A stretch of DNA of 64,000 bases from Synechococcus sp. M16CYN (GCF_040371545.1 NZ_AP029048.1:992001-1056000), one strand, 5' to 3'; positions 29,279-40,488 are shown, counted from the first letter of the stretch. The notes: generated by a model from the letters alone, not told the origin. Translations and numbers: made by a program.

Positions 29279-30262
29279 ATGACTGGCAGCGGATTGTACC
29301 AAGTGAACAGTATTGGTTTTGGTACCTGGGCTTGGGGCAATGCTTTTGTTTGGGGTTACAACCCTGAGAAAGACGATATGCGGCTTGCCGCTACGTTTCG
29401 CCAGGCTTTGAATGCAGGCATTAACTTGATTGACACAGCTGATTCTTACGGTACCGGTTTTTGGAATGGCCGCAGTGAATCTCTACTTGGCCGTTTTATT
29501 AGCGCATTACCAGCACACCGTCGGTCTCATTTGTTAGTGGCTACGAAATTAGCCCCCTTTCCATGGCGCCAGGGGAGAAGGGGTTTAGATAGAGCGTTTG
29601 CTGCCAGTGCGAAACGCCTAAACGGTAATCTTAGACGGGTTCAGTTGCACTGGAGCACGGCACGCTACGCTCCGTGGCAAGAAGTAGCACTTCTCGATGG
29701 CTTAGGAGACTTAGTTCAGAAGGGACAAGTTGAAGAATTGGGTTTGTCGAACATCGGTCCGCAGCGCTTGGCCTGGATGTATGACCGGCTCATTGCACGA
29801 GGCATCAGCCTAAGTAGCGTGCAGATTCAGTGGTCGTTAGTTTCGCCGGATGAACCACGAACGCAAGAACTCCTGGATCTTTGCAGCGAACTGGGAATCG
29901 AGGTATTGGCTTACAGCCCCTTGGCTTTTGGGATGCTATGTTGCGAACCAGGCCGAGAACCTCGGCCGACAACTTGGGTGCGACGACAACTTTTTCGACG
30001 TCTTTTGCCCGACAGCTTTCGAATTCGGCAGTTGGTTTATGCCATCGCAAAAGAGCGAGGAGTTCCTATGGTTCAAGTAGCTTTAAACTGGTGTCGAGCC
30101 AAGGGAACTACCCCAATTCCTGGTATTAGGACGCCTAAGCAGGCTATAGACGTGGCAGGAGCACTGACGTGGAATCTCCTTGAGGACGAGTGCATTGAGC
30201 TCGATCGTGAAAGGAGTAGGTGTGTAACGCGCATGCCATCTAATCCTTTTCAAAGCCGCTGA
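29279..30262 (+). CDS. Aldo/keto reductase
   Basis: NADPH-dependent oxidoreductase with a TIM-barrel fold, 327 residues. Catalytic residues are visible: Asp and Tyr in NLIDTADSYGTGFWNGRSE, Lys in VATKLAPFPW, and His in RVQLHWSTARYAP. The C-terminal cofactor region reads TTPIPGIRTPKQAIDVAGAL. It could be read from GTG 29273; ATG 29279 is preferred. The substrate is unknown. The stop lies 10 bases before the end of the convergent gene of unknown function. Confidence 0.92.
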   Translation: MTGSGLYQVNSIGFGTWAWGNAFVWGYNPEKDDMRLAATFRQALNAGINLIDTADSYGTGFWNGRSESLLGRFISALPAHRRSHLLVATKLAPFPWRQGRRGLDRAFAASAKRLNGNLRRVQLHWSTARYAPWQEVALLDGLGDLVQKGQVEELGLSNIGPQRLAWMYDRLIARGISLSSVQIQWSLVSPDEPRTQELLDLCSELGIEVLAYSPLAFGMLCCEPGREPRPTTWVRRQLFRRLLPDSFRIRQLVYAIAKERGVPMVQVALNWCRAKGTTPIPGIRTPKQAIDVAGALTWNLLEDECIELDRERSRCVTRMPSNPFQSR

Positions 30263-30271
30263 GAGATACTT

Positions 30272-30886
30272 TCAAGCTTCAGAAATCGATTCAGGCGTCG
30301 GACTAACTACAACAGGCAAGCTATCGTCATCATTTCGAATTGAGACTATTTTTTCGCCCGCCGATTCCACTGATTGAGAGGCAGCAGCTTGTTGTTGTTC
30401 ACAAGCAGTTAGCGCCTCTTGGAGCAATGAGTCGAATGTGGCACCTGGCAAACGGTGACGTGCTACTTCAAGAAACGTCCTAGGAAGCGACTCTCCTGCG
30501 GCATGTCGAACGGCAGGATTATTGCGCCGTTGCTCCTGTTCATCTTGGATTGCACGTAGAAAGCGTCGTGTAATGTCACGCTTGGTTGATGCCTTGATTA
30601 AGGTATCCCGATCCTGAGGGCTGTGACTGAGTTCTTGTTCAAGCTCCTGGATGCGACGTTCGAGGCTAGCGAGCACTTCATCGGCTTCTTTACTTACATG
30701 GGAAAGCTGGCCATCAGAGAGATGAGGCATGTCTGCAACAAACACTTTCCCATGATCGCGAAGCGTTAGAAAGGTCGGTCGAGGGGTTTGACGGTTGCTA
30801 TAACCAGGCTCAAGGGGACGCCGTGGGGGGACCGGACCAGCAGAGGAGCGACGCCGAGTAGCTCGTTGAGGCTTATTAAAAGGCAT
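30272..30886 (-). CDS. Conserved-looking protein of unknown function with coiled coil
   Basis: About 204 residues, soluble. It has a basic N-terminus (KPQRATRRRSSAGPVPPRRP), a central helical region (VSKEADEVLASLERRIQEL) that looks like a short coiled coil, and an acidic, Ser-rich tail. ATG 30886 (MPFNKPQRATRR) is chosen over an upstream start at 30907. It is located upstream of purM's 3' end on the same strand, convergent with the aldo/keto reductase gene. I do not recognise a function. Confidence 0.75.
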   Translation of the reverse strand: MPFNKPQRATRRRSSAGPVPPRRPLEPGYSNRQTPRPTFLTLRDHGKVFVADMPHLSDGQLSHVSKEADEVLASLERRIQELEQELSHSPQDRDTLIKASTKRDITRRFLRAIQDEQEQRRNNPAVRHAAGESLPRTFLEVARHRLPGATFDSLLQEALTACEQQQAAASQSVESAGEKIVSIRNDDDSLPVVVSPTPESISEA

Positions 30887-31007
30887 AGAAACAAAACAAT
30901 GTGTCAACGTTGTTATCGGGGAAATCTACAACTCTCTTACCTCAATATTATCAAGTTAATTCTCTCGCGGAGTGGTCTAATCCCGATCAGGTTGAAAGTT
31001 GACGCAA

Positions 31008-32045
31008 TCAGCTAGGAATCCCTTCCAAAGCTTGACTGTTTACTGATGATGCAGTGACGACCTCCCCAATTACCCATGCTCGATGGCCGTGCCGATGGCA
31101 TAGCTCAAGTGTTAGATTCTCGGCCTCGTTTGGTATGACCAAACAAAAACCAATGTCTAAGTTGAAGGTGTGCCAAAGGTCGCGCTCTAGAATATTACCA
31201 GTGTCCTGAAGCCACTGGAATAGCGGGGAGCGTGACCAAGTCTTAGGATCGATGCGGGCGGTTGTACCCTCTGGGAGACATCTGGGTAAATTCTCTGGCA
31301 GCCCGCCCCCGGTGATGTGGGCCATGCCGTGGATGGTCACAGAGTTGTTTAGTAAGTGTCGGACAAGCGAAGCATAAACCTTTGTTGGGGTGAGGAGATC
31401 TTTTAACAAAAGGCGTCTACCCTGATCGTAGCGTGTGGATCTATCAGCATTGACTTGATCCAAAATCTTCCTTACCAGACTGAATCCGTTGCTGTGCACT
31501 CCACTGCTGGCGATACCGATGATGTGATCTCCGGGGGTGATACGATCCCCTCCGATCAATTTGTCTTCTTCGACGACTGCGACGCAGAAACCAGCTAAAT
31601 CGTATCTCCCTTGGGGGTAGAAACCCGGCATCTCTGCGGTTTCTCCTCCCAGTAAAGCGCAACCGCTTTGGCGGCAGCCATCGGCTATCCCTTCAACTAC
31701 CTCAGCCATAGCGTCCGGACTTAGAACACCGGTGGCTATATAGTCAAGAAAGAACAACGGAGTAGCACCACAGGTGATCACGTCGTTGACGCACATCGCT
31801 ACAAGATCGATTCCGACACCGCGATGGCATTGATAGTTTTGAGCAAGCTCAAGCTTGGTGCCGACACCATCAGTTCCTGCAACAAGCACGGGCTTGCGCA
31901 GTCCGGCTGGTAATCGCATTAGTCCACTAAACCCTCCTATTCCTCCAATAACTTCGGGGCAGTGTGTAGCCTCTATCGATGCTTTGACACGCTGAATAAA
32001 AGCTCGCCCAGCTTCTACATCAACGCCAGCCCTTTTGTAGTCCAT
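31008..32045 (-). CDS. purM: Phosphoribosylformylglycinamidine cyclo-ligase (AIR synthetase)
   Basis: Fifth step of purine synthesis, ATP-dependent ring closure. Signatures: [19 protein letters not shown] at the start, [49 protein letters not shown], and [18 protein letters not shown]. The length of 345 is normal. The frame is intact. About 225 bases further upstream lies the decayed rlpA gene on the opposite strand. Confidence 0.97.
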   Translation of the reverse strand: MDYKRAGVDVEAGRAFIQRVKASIEATHCPEVIGGIGGFSGLMRLPAGLRKPVLVAGTDGVGTKLELAQNYQCHRGVGIDLVAMCVNDVITCGATPLFFLDYIATGVLSPDAMAEVVEGIADGCRQSGCALLGGETAEMPGFYPQGRYDLAGFCVAVVEEDKLIGGDRITPGDHIIGIASSGVHSNGFSLVRKILDQVNADRSTRYDQGRRLLLKDLLTPTKVYASLVRHLLNNSVTIHGMAHITGGGLPENLPRCLPEGTTARIDPKTWSRSPLFQWLQDTGNILERDLWHTFNLDIGFCLVIPNEAENLTLELCHRHGHRAWVIGEVVTASSVNSQALEGIPS

Positions 32046-32147
32046 GGAAATAAATCAGGTTTGATGGCCTTACTCTGCTCTTTAAATTATGTGCTTTTTG
32101 CACAATCATTTCCGTATCGATACACTTATGCTTACATTATTAATCTG

Positions 32148-32188
32148 AGCCTTAACAGTTGAGATACAAAGCAACTGTTAAGGCTTTT
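32148..32188 (+). terminator. Strong hairpin with T tract, no intact gene before it
   Basis: The 13-base arms AGCCTTAACAGTT and AACTGTTAAGGCT pair perfectly around a 12-base loop, followed by TTTT on the plus strand. Upstream on the plus strand there is only the antisense start region of purM. It may end a lost plus-strand gene or an unseen small RNA, or act as an insulating terminator before rlpA. Confidence 0.75.
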
Positions 32189-32269
32189 AACCGTACGTTA
32201 AACGGAAGGCTAAGCTGCATAGCAGGTCTGATACTTTATTCTTGGCAGTCTTCGTGCTTTTTATTTAGG

Positions 32270-32849
32270 GTGAAAACACGTCAGAGTATTTGCCTTCTTT
32301 CGTGTCTAGCGCCGTCTCCATTCGCCTTGATTGTTGATCACATCTGCATTATTGATTATCAATAGTACCCTTGCAAGCAACGAAAGCGTTGCTTGCACCT
32401 GTTATCACCATTGATTTTTTCAATCAAGATATCTTCAATACGATGAATCTGATTCTGAAGTTTGTATTTGCGCATTTCCTGAAGAGCTAAAAGATACTAG
32501 TATCTTATTCATAACTGTTCTTCAAGCACTAAAACCGAAAGTTCTCCCCCAGGTTGTATGTATTATTACTGGTGAAGCCAGTTGGTATGGACCGAATTTT
32601 TTGGAAACCGCACCGTCAACGGTGAAGTATATCGACGTGGTGCTATGACAGCCCCGCACCGGCTACTTCCCTTTTTGCACTAAAGTACGAGTTACCAATC
32701 TTCGAAACGGCAACTTCGCAGTGATCCGCATTAATGACCGCGGGCCTTTTGTGCACTATCGTATAGTCGACCTGGGCCATAGGGTAGCGAACGTTCTTGA
32801 CTTGACTGCTTCTGGAGTTACCCAAGTTCAGATTGAGGTTTTGCGCTGA
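32270..32849 (+). pseudogene. rlpA: Decayed septal-ring lytic transglycosylase gene rlpA
   Basis: The 3' half translates in pieces as a RlpA double-psi beta-barrel: TGEASWYGPN from 32568, then NRTVNGEVYRRGAMTAPHR in a second frame, then TKVRVTNLRNGNFAVIRIND and RGPFVHYRIVDLGHR back in the first frame, ending at TGA 32847-32849. The two shifts fall at T runs at 32597-32602 and 32672-32676. A signal-peptide-like start at GTG 32270 (VKTRQSICLLSCLAPSPFAL) lies in yet another frame. Multiple shifts argue for a pseudogene, though homopolymer errors in the assembly could explain two of them. Confidence 0.82.
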
Positions 32850-32893
32850 GTCTCTCTGTTCTTCACACCATAGTTGAACTGGCCACTTGGATC

Positions 32894-34366
32894 ATGGTTA
32901 GACGCGGTGATCTCCAGTTCGTTCCCACTATGGGTGCACTTCATGCGGGACATGGAACCCTCATCCAACGGGCTTCTTTGGTTGGACCAGTGCTGGTCAG
33001 TGTTTTCATTAACCCTTTGCAATTCGGTCCTAATGAGGACCTCAGACGATATCCTCGCAGTCTTGAATCAGACCTTAAGCTGGCGGAGGAATGGGGTGCT
33101 TCGGCTCTTTGGGCTCCCGCTATCGAGGATATTTATCCATCGGGAAGCGATATTAGCCCTGCTGCTATTCAAGTTCCGTTCTCATTACAACAGCATTTAT
33201 GTGGAGCCACTCGACCTGGGCATTTTGATGGAGTAGCCACTGTCATTGCTAGGCTGTTGACTATAGTTCGCCCCAGCCAACTTTGGCTTGGCGAAAAGGA
33301 TTGGCAACAGCTTGTGATTCTTCGTTGGTTGGTGGCCCATTTGGCTTTGCCGGTGTCTGTTCAAAGCGTCGCTACGGTTCGGGAAAATGATGGTCTGGCG
33401 CTTAGTTCTCGCAACCAGTACCTGTCTTATGACCAGCGACGGTTGGCTGTGGCGTTGCCACGAGCACTGCAGTCTGCATATGGATTGGATCCGATCACAT
33501 CTGTAGAGACCAAGCTCAGCGATGCGGGACTCAAGGTGGAGTATGTACAAAGAGTCGACCCTTGGACCCTTCAGCCCTGTGGGCATGAGAAGGCAATCTC
33601 ACTGCTCGCTGCGGCTGTATGTTGTGGATCAACTCGGTTAATTGATCATGTATTTCTAATGACTCGCCAACCTCTAGTTGCTATCGATGGCCCCGCCGGA
33701 GCTGGCAAAAGCACTGTTACGCGAGCGTTTGCTGAGCGCTTGGGGCTCGTCTATCTCGATACCGGAGCCATGTACCGCTCGGTGACCTGGCTTATACAAC
33801 AACACGGCGTTGACCCTTCTGATGGGATTGCGATCGAACCATTTCTTACAGACTTAAATATACAACTGAAGTCATTTCGAGACGGTGAGCAGCAAGTTTT
33901 GGTCAATGGTGAGGATGTCAGTATGGCGATTCGATCGCCAGAAGTGACGGCATCAGTATTTATTGTATCCACCCATCGTTGTGTTCGTCAGGCATTAACG
34001 GCTCAACAGAAATCCATGGGTTCTAAAGGGGGACTAGTGGCTGAAGGACGAGATACTGGGACAGCTGTTTTTCCTGACGCCGATCTAAAAGTGTTTCTGA
34101 CAGCCACAGTCGCCGAGCGAGCACGACGCCGCGCCTTGGACCTCGAGAACAGGGGTTTTGCTGTGCCTGAGCGCGCAAAACTCAAAATTCAGATTTCCGA
34201 ACGCGACGAACTTGATAGCAATCGAAAGGAGGCACCTCTCGTGCAGGCCGATGATGCCATTAAGCTCGTGACTGATGGTATGTCTATCAACACTGTAGTC
34301 GATACGCTTATACAGCGCTTTCGTGAGCGAATAGCTGAGGAGGCTTGGCCTACCCCTCAACAGTGA
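32894..34366 (+). CDS. panC-cmk: Bifunctional pantoate-beta-alanine ligase / cytidylate kinase
   Basis: Fusion typical of cyanobacteria. The first 255 residues are PanC (pantothenate synthesis): FVPTMGALHAGH, FINPLQFGPNEDLRRYPR, RPGHFDGVATVI, WLGEKDWQQL and LSSRNQYL. The rest is CMP kinase: Walker A AIDGPAGAGKSTVTR, LDTGAMYRS, LVAEGRDTGTAVFPDAD. ATG 32894 leaves out about 16 residues that still look like the PanC N-terminus (VLHTIVELATW), but no ATG, GTG or TTG is available upstream in frame before the stop. The start may be CTG 32847 or the gene is slightly truncated. It overlaps the convergent phosphatase gene by 17 bases. Confidence 0.93.
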   Translation: MVRRGDLQFVPTMGALHAGHGTLIQRASLVGPVLVSVFINPLQFGPNEDLRRYPRSLESDLKLAEEWGASALWAPAIEDIYPSGSDISPAAIQVPFSLQQHLCGATRPGHFDGVATVIARLLTIVRPSQLWLGEKDWQQLVILRWLVAHLALPVSVQSVATVRENDGLALSSRNQYLSYDQRRLAVALPRALQSAYGLDPITSVETKLSDAGLKVEYVQRVDPWTLQPCGHEKAISLLAAAVCCGSTRLIDHVFLMTRQPLVAIDGPAGAGKSTVTRAFAERLGLVYLDTGAMYRSVTWLIQQHGVDPSDGIAIEPFLTDLNIQLKSFRDGEQQVLVNGEDVSMAIRSPEVTASVFIVSTHRCVRQALTAQQKSMGSKGGLVAEGRDTGTAVFPDADLKVFLTATVAERARRRALDLENRGFAVPERAKLKIQISERDELDSNRKEAPLVQADDAIKLVTDGMSINTVVDTLIQRFRERIAEEAWPTPQQ

Positions 34367-34829
34367 GTTCATCGAGGAGCGCAGAACAGGAATCTTCCAG
34401 CAGATCAAGTACGTGCTCAAAACCAGATTCACCCCCGTAGTACGGGTCTGGCACTTCTGTGTAGTTAAATCGCTTAGCAAAGCTCAGTATTGGTTTAATA
34501 CTTGCTGTGGCACTACTACCAGTTTCGTGGGCCAGGTTTTGCACATCCAATAAATTGGCATCGTCCATAGTGACTATGAGGTCAAAGTCACTCAGGTCAT
34601 CAAGTCTAATCTGACGAGCGCGACTCGGTAACTGAATACCTCGGCGATTGGCAGCTGCCTGCATGCGCCGGTCTGCAGGCCTCCCTACATGCCAGCCGCC
34701 CGTTCCCGCAGAATCCACGACAAATTGATCGGCTAGGCCGCGCTTAATGAGCAAGTCCAAAAATACCCCCTCAGCAGCTGGAGAGCGACAGATATTGCCG
34801 AGGCAAACAAACAGAATCTTTTTCTTCAT
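34350..34829 (-). CDS. Low-molecular-weight protein-tyrosine phosphatase
   Basis: A 159-residue phosphatase with the P-loop VCLGNICRSPAAEG at residues 8-21 and the general-acid aspartate in EVPDPYYGGESGFEHVLDL. In marine Synechococcus a gene of this type (ptpA) marks the edge of the phycobilisome rod region, which agrees with the phycocyanin lyase gene that follows upstream. The start overlaps the stop of rpcF by one base. The partner substrate is unknown. Confidence 0.92.
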   Translation of the reverse strand: MKKKILFVCLGNICRSPAAEGVFLDLLIKRGLADQFVVDSAGTGGWHVGRPADRRMQAAANRRGIQLPSRARQIRLDDLSDFDLIVTMDDANLLDVQNLAHETGSSATASIKPILSFAKRFNYTEVPDPYYGGESGFEHVLDLLEDSCSALLDELTVEG

Positions 34830-35458
34830 CAGGCTTGCAAGCGTTTCAATGCGTGCTGCGCTCGAAGTCGTACCACCTTCACCTTCTCAGAATCAGAAGC
34901 CAGGGACCGTAACAACACCCTAGCCTGCTCGTCCAGATCATGATTGGAAGATCTTGGGGTAAACCTTTGCTCGATTCCGAAGGCGGCAGCGTAACGCACC
35001 ACCCATTCGTCGTCTGTTGCAGCTTTGAATATGGCCTTGCAGCATCGTGAAAAATCTTGGAAGAAAGTGGGGCCTCCGAGCTCCATCTCGGCTAAACCAC
35101 GAGTAGCAGATCGTCTTACACTCGGCGCGATGTCAGTGCTGATTGCGCGTTCAAGCAAATCTAAACCACGAGAATCCCGGAGCGTAGCAATAGCTTGGAT
35201 GGCCCAAGCGCGAGCACTGTAATCTCGTTCATCCAGATTGGTCAGTAGGACTGGTACAACGTTGCGGCCAAGAGCTATCAGACCTTGAATGGCAACAGCC
35301 GCCACAGAAGGGTTGTTGAAGCCAAGCACCTTGATTAAAGTCGGCGCCGCTTCCAAATCCATCAGGGCACTGACGGCTTGGGTGGCACAGATAAGCTCAG
35401 AGGTTGTCTGTGCCCGATTTAACTCAAGAATCGCACTTTTAAGGTCCGAAGCCGCCAT
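34829..35458 (-). CDS. rpcF: Phycocyanin alpha-subunit bilin lyase, F subunit
   Basis: HEAT-repeat protein of 209 residues built of helical repeats such as APTLIKVLGFNNPSVAAVAIQGL and LLERAISTDIAPSVRRSATR. It is the CpcF-like half of an E/F lyase that attaches a bilin to Cys84 of the phycocyanin alpha subunit. It follows the E gene with a TGATG overlap, so the two halves are translationally coupled. Some marine strains carry a fused lyase-isomerase (rpcG) here; this window has the split form, which suggests phycoerythrobilin or phycocyanobilin rather than phycourobilin on this site (inference). Confidence 0.88.
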   Translation of the reverse strand: MAASDLKSAILELNRAQTTSELICATQAVSALMDLEAAPTLIKVLGFNNPSVAAVAIQGLIALGRNVVPVLLTNLDERDYSARAWAIQAIATLRDSRGLDLLERAISTDIAPSVRRSATRGLAEMELGGPTFFQDFSRCCKAIFKAATDDEWVVRYAAAFGIEQRFTPRSSNHDLDEQARVLLRSLASDSEKVKVVRLRAQHALKRLQA

Positions 35459-36231
35459 CAGAGCAGACGATCCATCGCATTGAACACTCTTATGTCCCCA
35501 CTGTGTTCTTCAGCTAACCCACGCAAAGCAACCAGCTTTAAACTGGCCTCAACTGTTGCTGCTTCGATGGCTGGAAGGGTAGCAATCCATCCGGCGGCAC
35601 CTAAGTCGAGTAATACTCCGCGTCGTACTAATGGCTCAGGATGTTTGAGAAGCCGCTCCAACTGAGTAGCCCATCGCTGTTGTTTCATGAGTTGAAGTAA
35701 TGCGCGGCAAGCCGCTGCCTGAATCAATGGGCGAGGATGCTTGGAAAAAGGAATGATGGCGTCTAATATACTGGGATTGCTTACCCCGATGTTTCCTAGG
35801 GCCTCTAGCAAGGATTCATAGGGTTCATCAACCGTAGAGAATTCTATTCGCTTTTGATCCGAGGATTTTGGCTTTTTTGTCAGTAGTTGGCATATTGGTG
35901 TGATCGCAGCCTTGACTTTCATATTGCCAAGGCTACGGGCCGCCTCTTCACGCACAATGTAATCCGCTGATGCAAGCAATCGAATTAATGGATCACAGGC
36001 GGCAGAATCACAGAGAAGTCCAAGAGCGCGAATCGAGTTGAGAGCGACACCGCGACGATCAGGATCTACAGGGTCATGACTAAGATTTGCAAGGGTCTTT
36101 AGGAGTAGCGGTACAGCATCAGAGTGCTTGCTACGCATCTTCCCTAACCACCAAGCGGCATAATATTGAGCAGATGTATCGTTTTGCTGACTCAGATTAG
36201 CAATCACCTGGTTCTCATCGAGAGGTTTCAT
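35458..36231 (-). CDS. rpcE: Phycocyanin alpha-subunit bilin lyase, E subunit
   Basis: A 257-residue HEAT-repeat protein with the CpcE-type opening (SAQYYAAWWLGKMRSKHSDAV). Its armadillo-like repeats include RGVALNSIRALGLLC, ADYIVREEAARSLGNMKV and PLVRRGVLLDLGAAGW. It works with the F subunit as a heterodimeric lyase. It abuts rpcT (1-base gap) and overlaps rpcF, placing the whole set downstream of rpcB-rpcA on one strand. Whether it is the CpcE or RpcE flavour (which bilin) cannot be decided from sequence by eye. Confidence 0.88.
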   Translation of the reverse strand: MKPLDENQVIANLSQQNDTSAQYYAAWWLGKMRSKHSDAVPLLLKTLANLSHDPVDPDRRGVALNSIRALGLLCDSAACDPLIRLLASADYIVREEAARSLGNMKVKAAITPICQLLTKKPKSSDQKRIEFSTVDEPYESLLEALGNIGVSNPSILDAIIPFSKHPRPLIQAAACRALLQLMKQQRWATQLERLLKHPEPLVRRGVLLDLGAAGWIATLPAIEAATVEASLKLVALRGLAEEHSGDIRVFNAMDRLL

Positions 36232-36834
36232 TTAAATCCAAGCCATTGGAATATCGCTTGACCAATTTGCCGTTCGTTGGAAGCGGAATTCGCCCGCGAC
36301 CGACCCCCAACAATGTTCATTGGTGTTGGGGTCATAGCCCCGGTCTAATGTTGTTAAAGAATCATTTTTCAAGCTGAAGGTACTCACCAATACGGTATCC
36401 CGACCGCTGTTGTGAACGATGCAACGACAACCAGGCTCTATTTCGCCACGGTAGCCATCATTTTTTTCGGTAACTTGATAGTGACATTGGTTTAGACAAA
36501 TTAGATCGCTCTGTTGAATTTTTCTGCGACACATTTTGTCAAAAGTTGCTGAAGCGAACCGCTGCGGATCCCAGAAGGTGTGGTTCCAAAGTTTGATCAC
36601 ACCTGGAGAATGTTCTTCTGCACGAACCACGCGTAGCCGATAAGGAGTCTTAGGACTAACGGCGTAGGTTTGTTCTAAAAGGATCGAACCGGATTGGAGA
36701 TGTTCAAGAGGCCGATATCTCAGAAAGATGTGAGCAAAAAATGGGGGGTTGTCGAGAGCTTGTTGCCGGTTACTGTATTCTCCACAAAGCAGGCTTAGAA
36801 AACGTCTTACGGTTGAAGTAGTCTTTACGTCCAT
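36232..36834 (-). CDS. rpcT: CpcT/RpcT family bilin lyase
   Basis: T-type lyase of 200 residues. This family attaches a bilin to the beta subunit site equivalent to Cys153 of phycocyanin. Family features are FLSLLCGEYSNRQQALDNPPFFAHI, RVVRAEEHSPGVIKLWNH, the CRCIVHNSGRDTVLVSTF segment and the RGYDPNTNEHCWGS motif. The frame runs upstream to 36903, but that part covers a terminator-like hairpin; ATG 36834 (MDVKTTSTVRRFLSLL) is the family start. It sits directly after rpcA. Confidence 0.9.
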   Translation of the reverse strand: MDVKTTSTVRRFLSLLCGEYSNRQQALDNPPFFAHIFLRYRPLEHLQSGSILLEQTYAVSPKTPYRLRVVRAEEHSPGVIKLWNHTFWDPQRFASATFDKMCRRKIQQSDLICLNQCHYQVTEKNDGYRGEIEPGCRCIVHNSGRDTVLVSTFSLKNDSLTTLDRGYDPNTNEHCWGSVAGEFRFQRTANWSSDIPMAWI

Positions 36835-36858
36835 TTCCCTTGAGCCTTGAACAGTAAA

Positions 36859-36880
36859 GAAAAGAGCCCCTAGGGGGGCT
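36859..36880 (-). terminator. Hairpin between rpcA and rpcT
   Basis: On the minus strand AGCCCC pairs with GGGGCT around a CCTA loop and is followed by CTTTTCTTT. It lies between the stop of rpcA (36919) and the start of rpcT (36834). It would let most transcripts stop after the abundant subunit genes, with partial read-through to the lyases. Confidence 0.7.
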
Positions 36881-36918
36881 GGTTTTAGGGGCACTTGGTG
36901 CAACTTTGCTTGATCAGA

Positions 36919-37407
36919 TCAAATCAATGCGTTGACGGCATAGTCAATATAACTGTTGGCTTCGGTAGCAACATCGCCACTAAGACCGTGGTTAGACTTG
37001 ATGTACTTCAGGGCTTCTACGTACCAAGAAGGTGAAAGCTCAAACGTGCGATTAATTTCACTAAGACCAGCAATTAAATAATCATCCATTGGACCAGTAC
37101 CACCTGCGATTAAACAGTAAGTGATCATGCGCAAGTAGTAGCCAATATCACGAGAACACTTAGCCTTACCTTCAGGCGTGGCAGAGTAATTAGACCCATC
37201 CATTTGGGTGGTGTAGGGAAACTTGGAGTACACGGCCTGGGCTGCACCACTAACCAAAGTTTCGGCTTTAACCGTTAAACCCTTCGCAGCATCAAGGCTG
37301 GCTTTGGCACGATTGAAACGACCGGATGCTGCCTGAACCTCGGTATTGCTTAGGAAACGTCCCTGGGAGTCAGCTGCTGCAACGGCTTCGGTGAGGGGAG
37401 TTTTCAT
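36919..37407 (-). CDS. rpcA: Phycocyanin alpha subunit
   Basis: 162-residue globin-like phycobiliprotein, the alpha subunit of the rod phycocyanin. The single bilin-binding Cys84 lies in [13 protein letters not shown], and the family ends [19 protein letters not shown] and [12 protein letters not shown] are present. It is downstream of rpcB with a 47-base gap, as in all phycocyanin operons. R-phycocyanin in marine Synechococcus carries phycoerythrobilin or phycourobilin at this site, so the symbol rpcA is used; C-phycocyanin (cpcA) cannot be excluded. Confidence 0.94.
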   Translation of the reverse strand: MKTPLTEAVAAADSQGRFLSNTEVQAASGRFNRAKASLDAAKGLTVKAETLVSGAAQAVYSKFPYTTQMDGSNYSATPEGKAKCSRDIGYYLRMITYCLIAGGTGPMDDYLIAGLSEINRTFELSPSWYVEALKYIKSNHGLSGDVATEANSYIDYAVNALI

Positions 37408-37454
37408 AATGAGTGACTCTAAAAATAATTGAGATGAGAGATTTGTGTCAGGGT

Positions 37455-37973
37455 TCAGGCAACAGAAGCAGCTGCACGGTCGAAGTAAATGCCAATCTCG
37501 CTGCTGAGTGATGAGCAGTCACCAGCAGTGATGCCATCGCTATCGTTAACTATGCTTAGAGCAGCCTCTTTCATAAGGTTGACGCCAGTCGCTACGGAAG
37601 CACCAGGGGTACCTAGTGCTAGGTAGGTCTCGCGAAGGCCATTGAGGCAGCGATCTTCCATAACGGAAGCATCGCCCGTAAAGATGGAATAGGTGACGTA
37701 GCGGAGAATGATTTCCATGTCACGCAGGCAAGCAGCCATCCGGCGGGAGGTGTAAGCGTTGCCACCTGGAGCTATGAGGGCAGGCTGTTGCGCGAATAGT
37801 TGACGAGCGGCACTTGCAACTATGGTTGAAGCATTGCTGGAGATGCGATTCACAGCATCCAGACGCTTGTTACTGCCAGAGACGACGGCGGCTAGAGCAT
37901 CAATCTCATTGGTGCTGATGAACTGTCCCCGGGCGTCGGCCTGGGCGACAACCTTGGTGAAGGCGTCGAACAT
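37455..37973 (-). CDS. rpcB: Phycocyanin beta subunit
   Basis: 172 residues with both bilin sites: Cys82 in [14 protein letters not shown] and Cys153 in [12 protein letters not shown]. The hallmark [15 protein letters not shown] and [17 protein letters not shown] segments are present; the asparagine that is usually methylated (Asn72) sits in [10 protein letters not shown]. First gene of the rpcB-rpcA unit that continues to rpcT, rpcE and rpcF. The single pair differs clearly from the two phycoerythrin pairs further on. Confidence 0.95.
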   Translation of the reverse strand: MFDAFTKVVAQADARGQFISTNEIDALAAVVSGSNKRLDAVNRISSNASTIVASAARQLFAQQPALIAPGGNAYTSRRMAACLRDMEIILRYVTYSIFTGDASVMEDRCLNGLRETYLALGTPGASVATGVNLMKEAALSIVNDSDGITAGDCSSLSSEIGIYFDRAAASVA

Positions 37974-38108
37974 TTTGAACTCCTCTTAGCAGCGTCTTAA
38001 GGTGGTGGTTACACAGATCAGAAGGACATCACAAAAATGGTCCCTGCTGGATCTGAGCCTATTCTCTCGAAATGACATTAGGGCATTCGACTGCTGTTCA
38101 TAATGCTT

Positions 38109-38136
38109 AATCCCCTTTGAGAGACAGGGATTTTTT
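38109..38136 (+). terminator. Hairpin with T run between rpcB and pebB
   Basis: AATCCC and GGGATT form a short stem around a 12-base loop followed by six T on the plus strand. Both flanking genes are on the minus strand, so the orientation is odd; on the minus strand the trailing sequence ATTAAGC is a poor T tract. It may act on antisense or read-through transcription. Confidence 0.4.
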
Positions 38137-38161
38137 GTTTGATTTGGTCTCGTAATGCATT

Positions 38162-40254
<2,093 letters not shown>

Positions 40255-40258
<4 letters not shown>

Positions 40259-40488
40259 GAACCAATGGCCCGAGTGTCGCGTTGGTGTTTAAGTTGATCC
40301 AGGAACTTATCGATACGTGTCAGTTCAGGGTGATCTTTGATGGTTGCATCAATTTTTTTTTGGGATAAGCGAAGCTTTTTCCCCAGACCGACGACATCTT
40401 TGTAAAGGCGTTCGCGGTAGGCAAAAAGCTCATCAATTGATTCTTGCAGTTCATCAACTGTTGGCTCCTGATCGGCTTGATCAGTCAT
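40255..40488 (-). CDS. Small helical protein of unknown function at head of peb unit
   Basis: 77 residues from ATG 40488 (MTDQADQEPTVDELQESID). It is a single long charged helix region with heptad-like spacing (LFAYRERLYKDVVGLGKKLRL), so a coiled coil is possible. Its stop overlaps the start of the CpeS-family lyase by 4 bases, which supports translation and a role with bilin production. Unnamed proteins of this kind occur in marine Synechococcus phycobilisome regions; I know no function. Confidence 0.72.
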
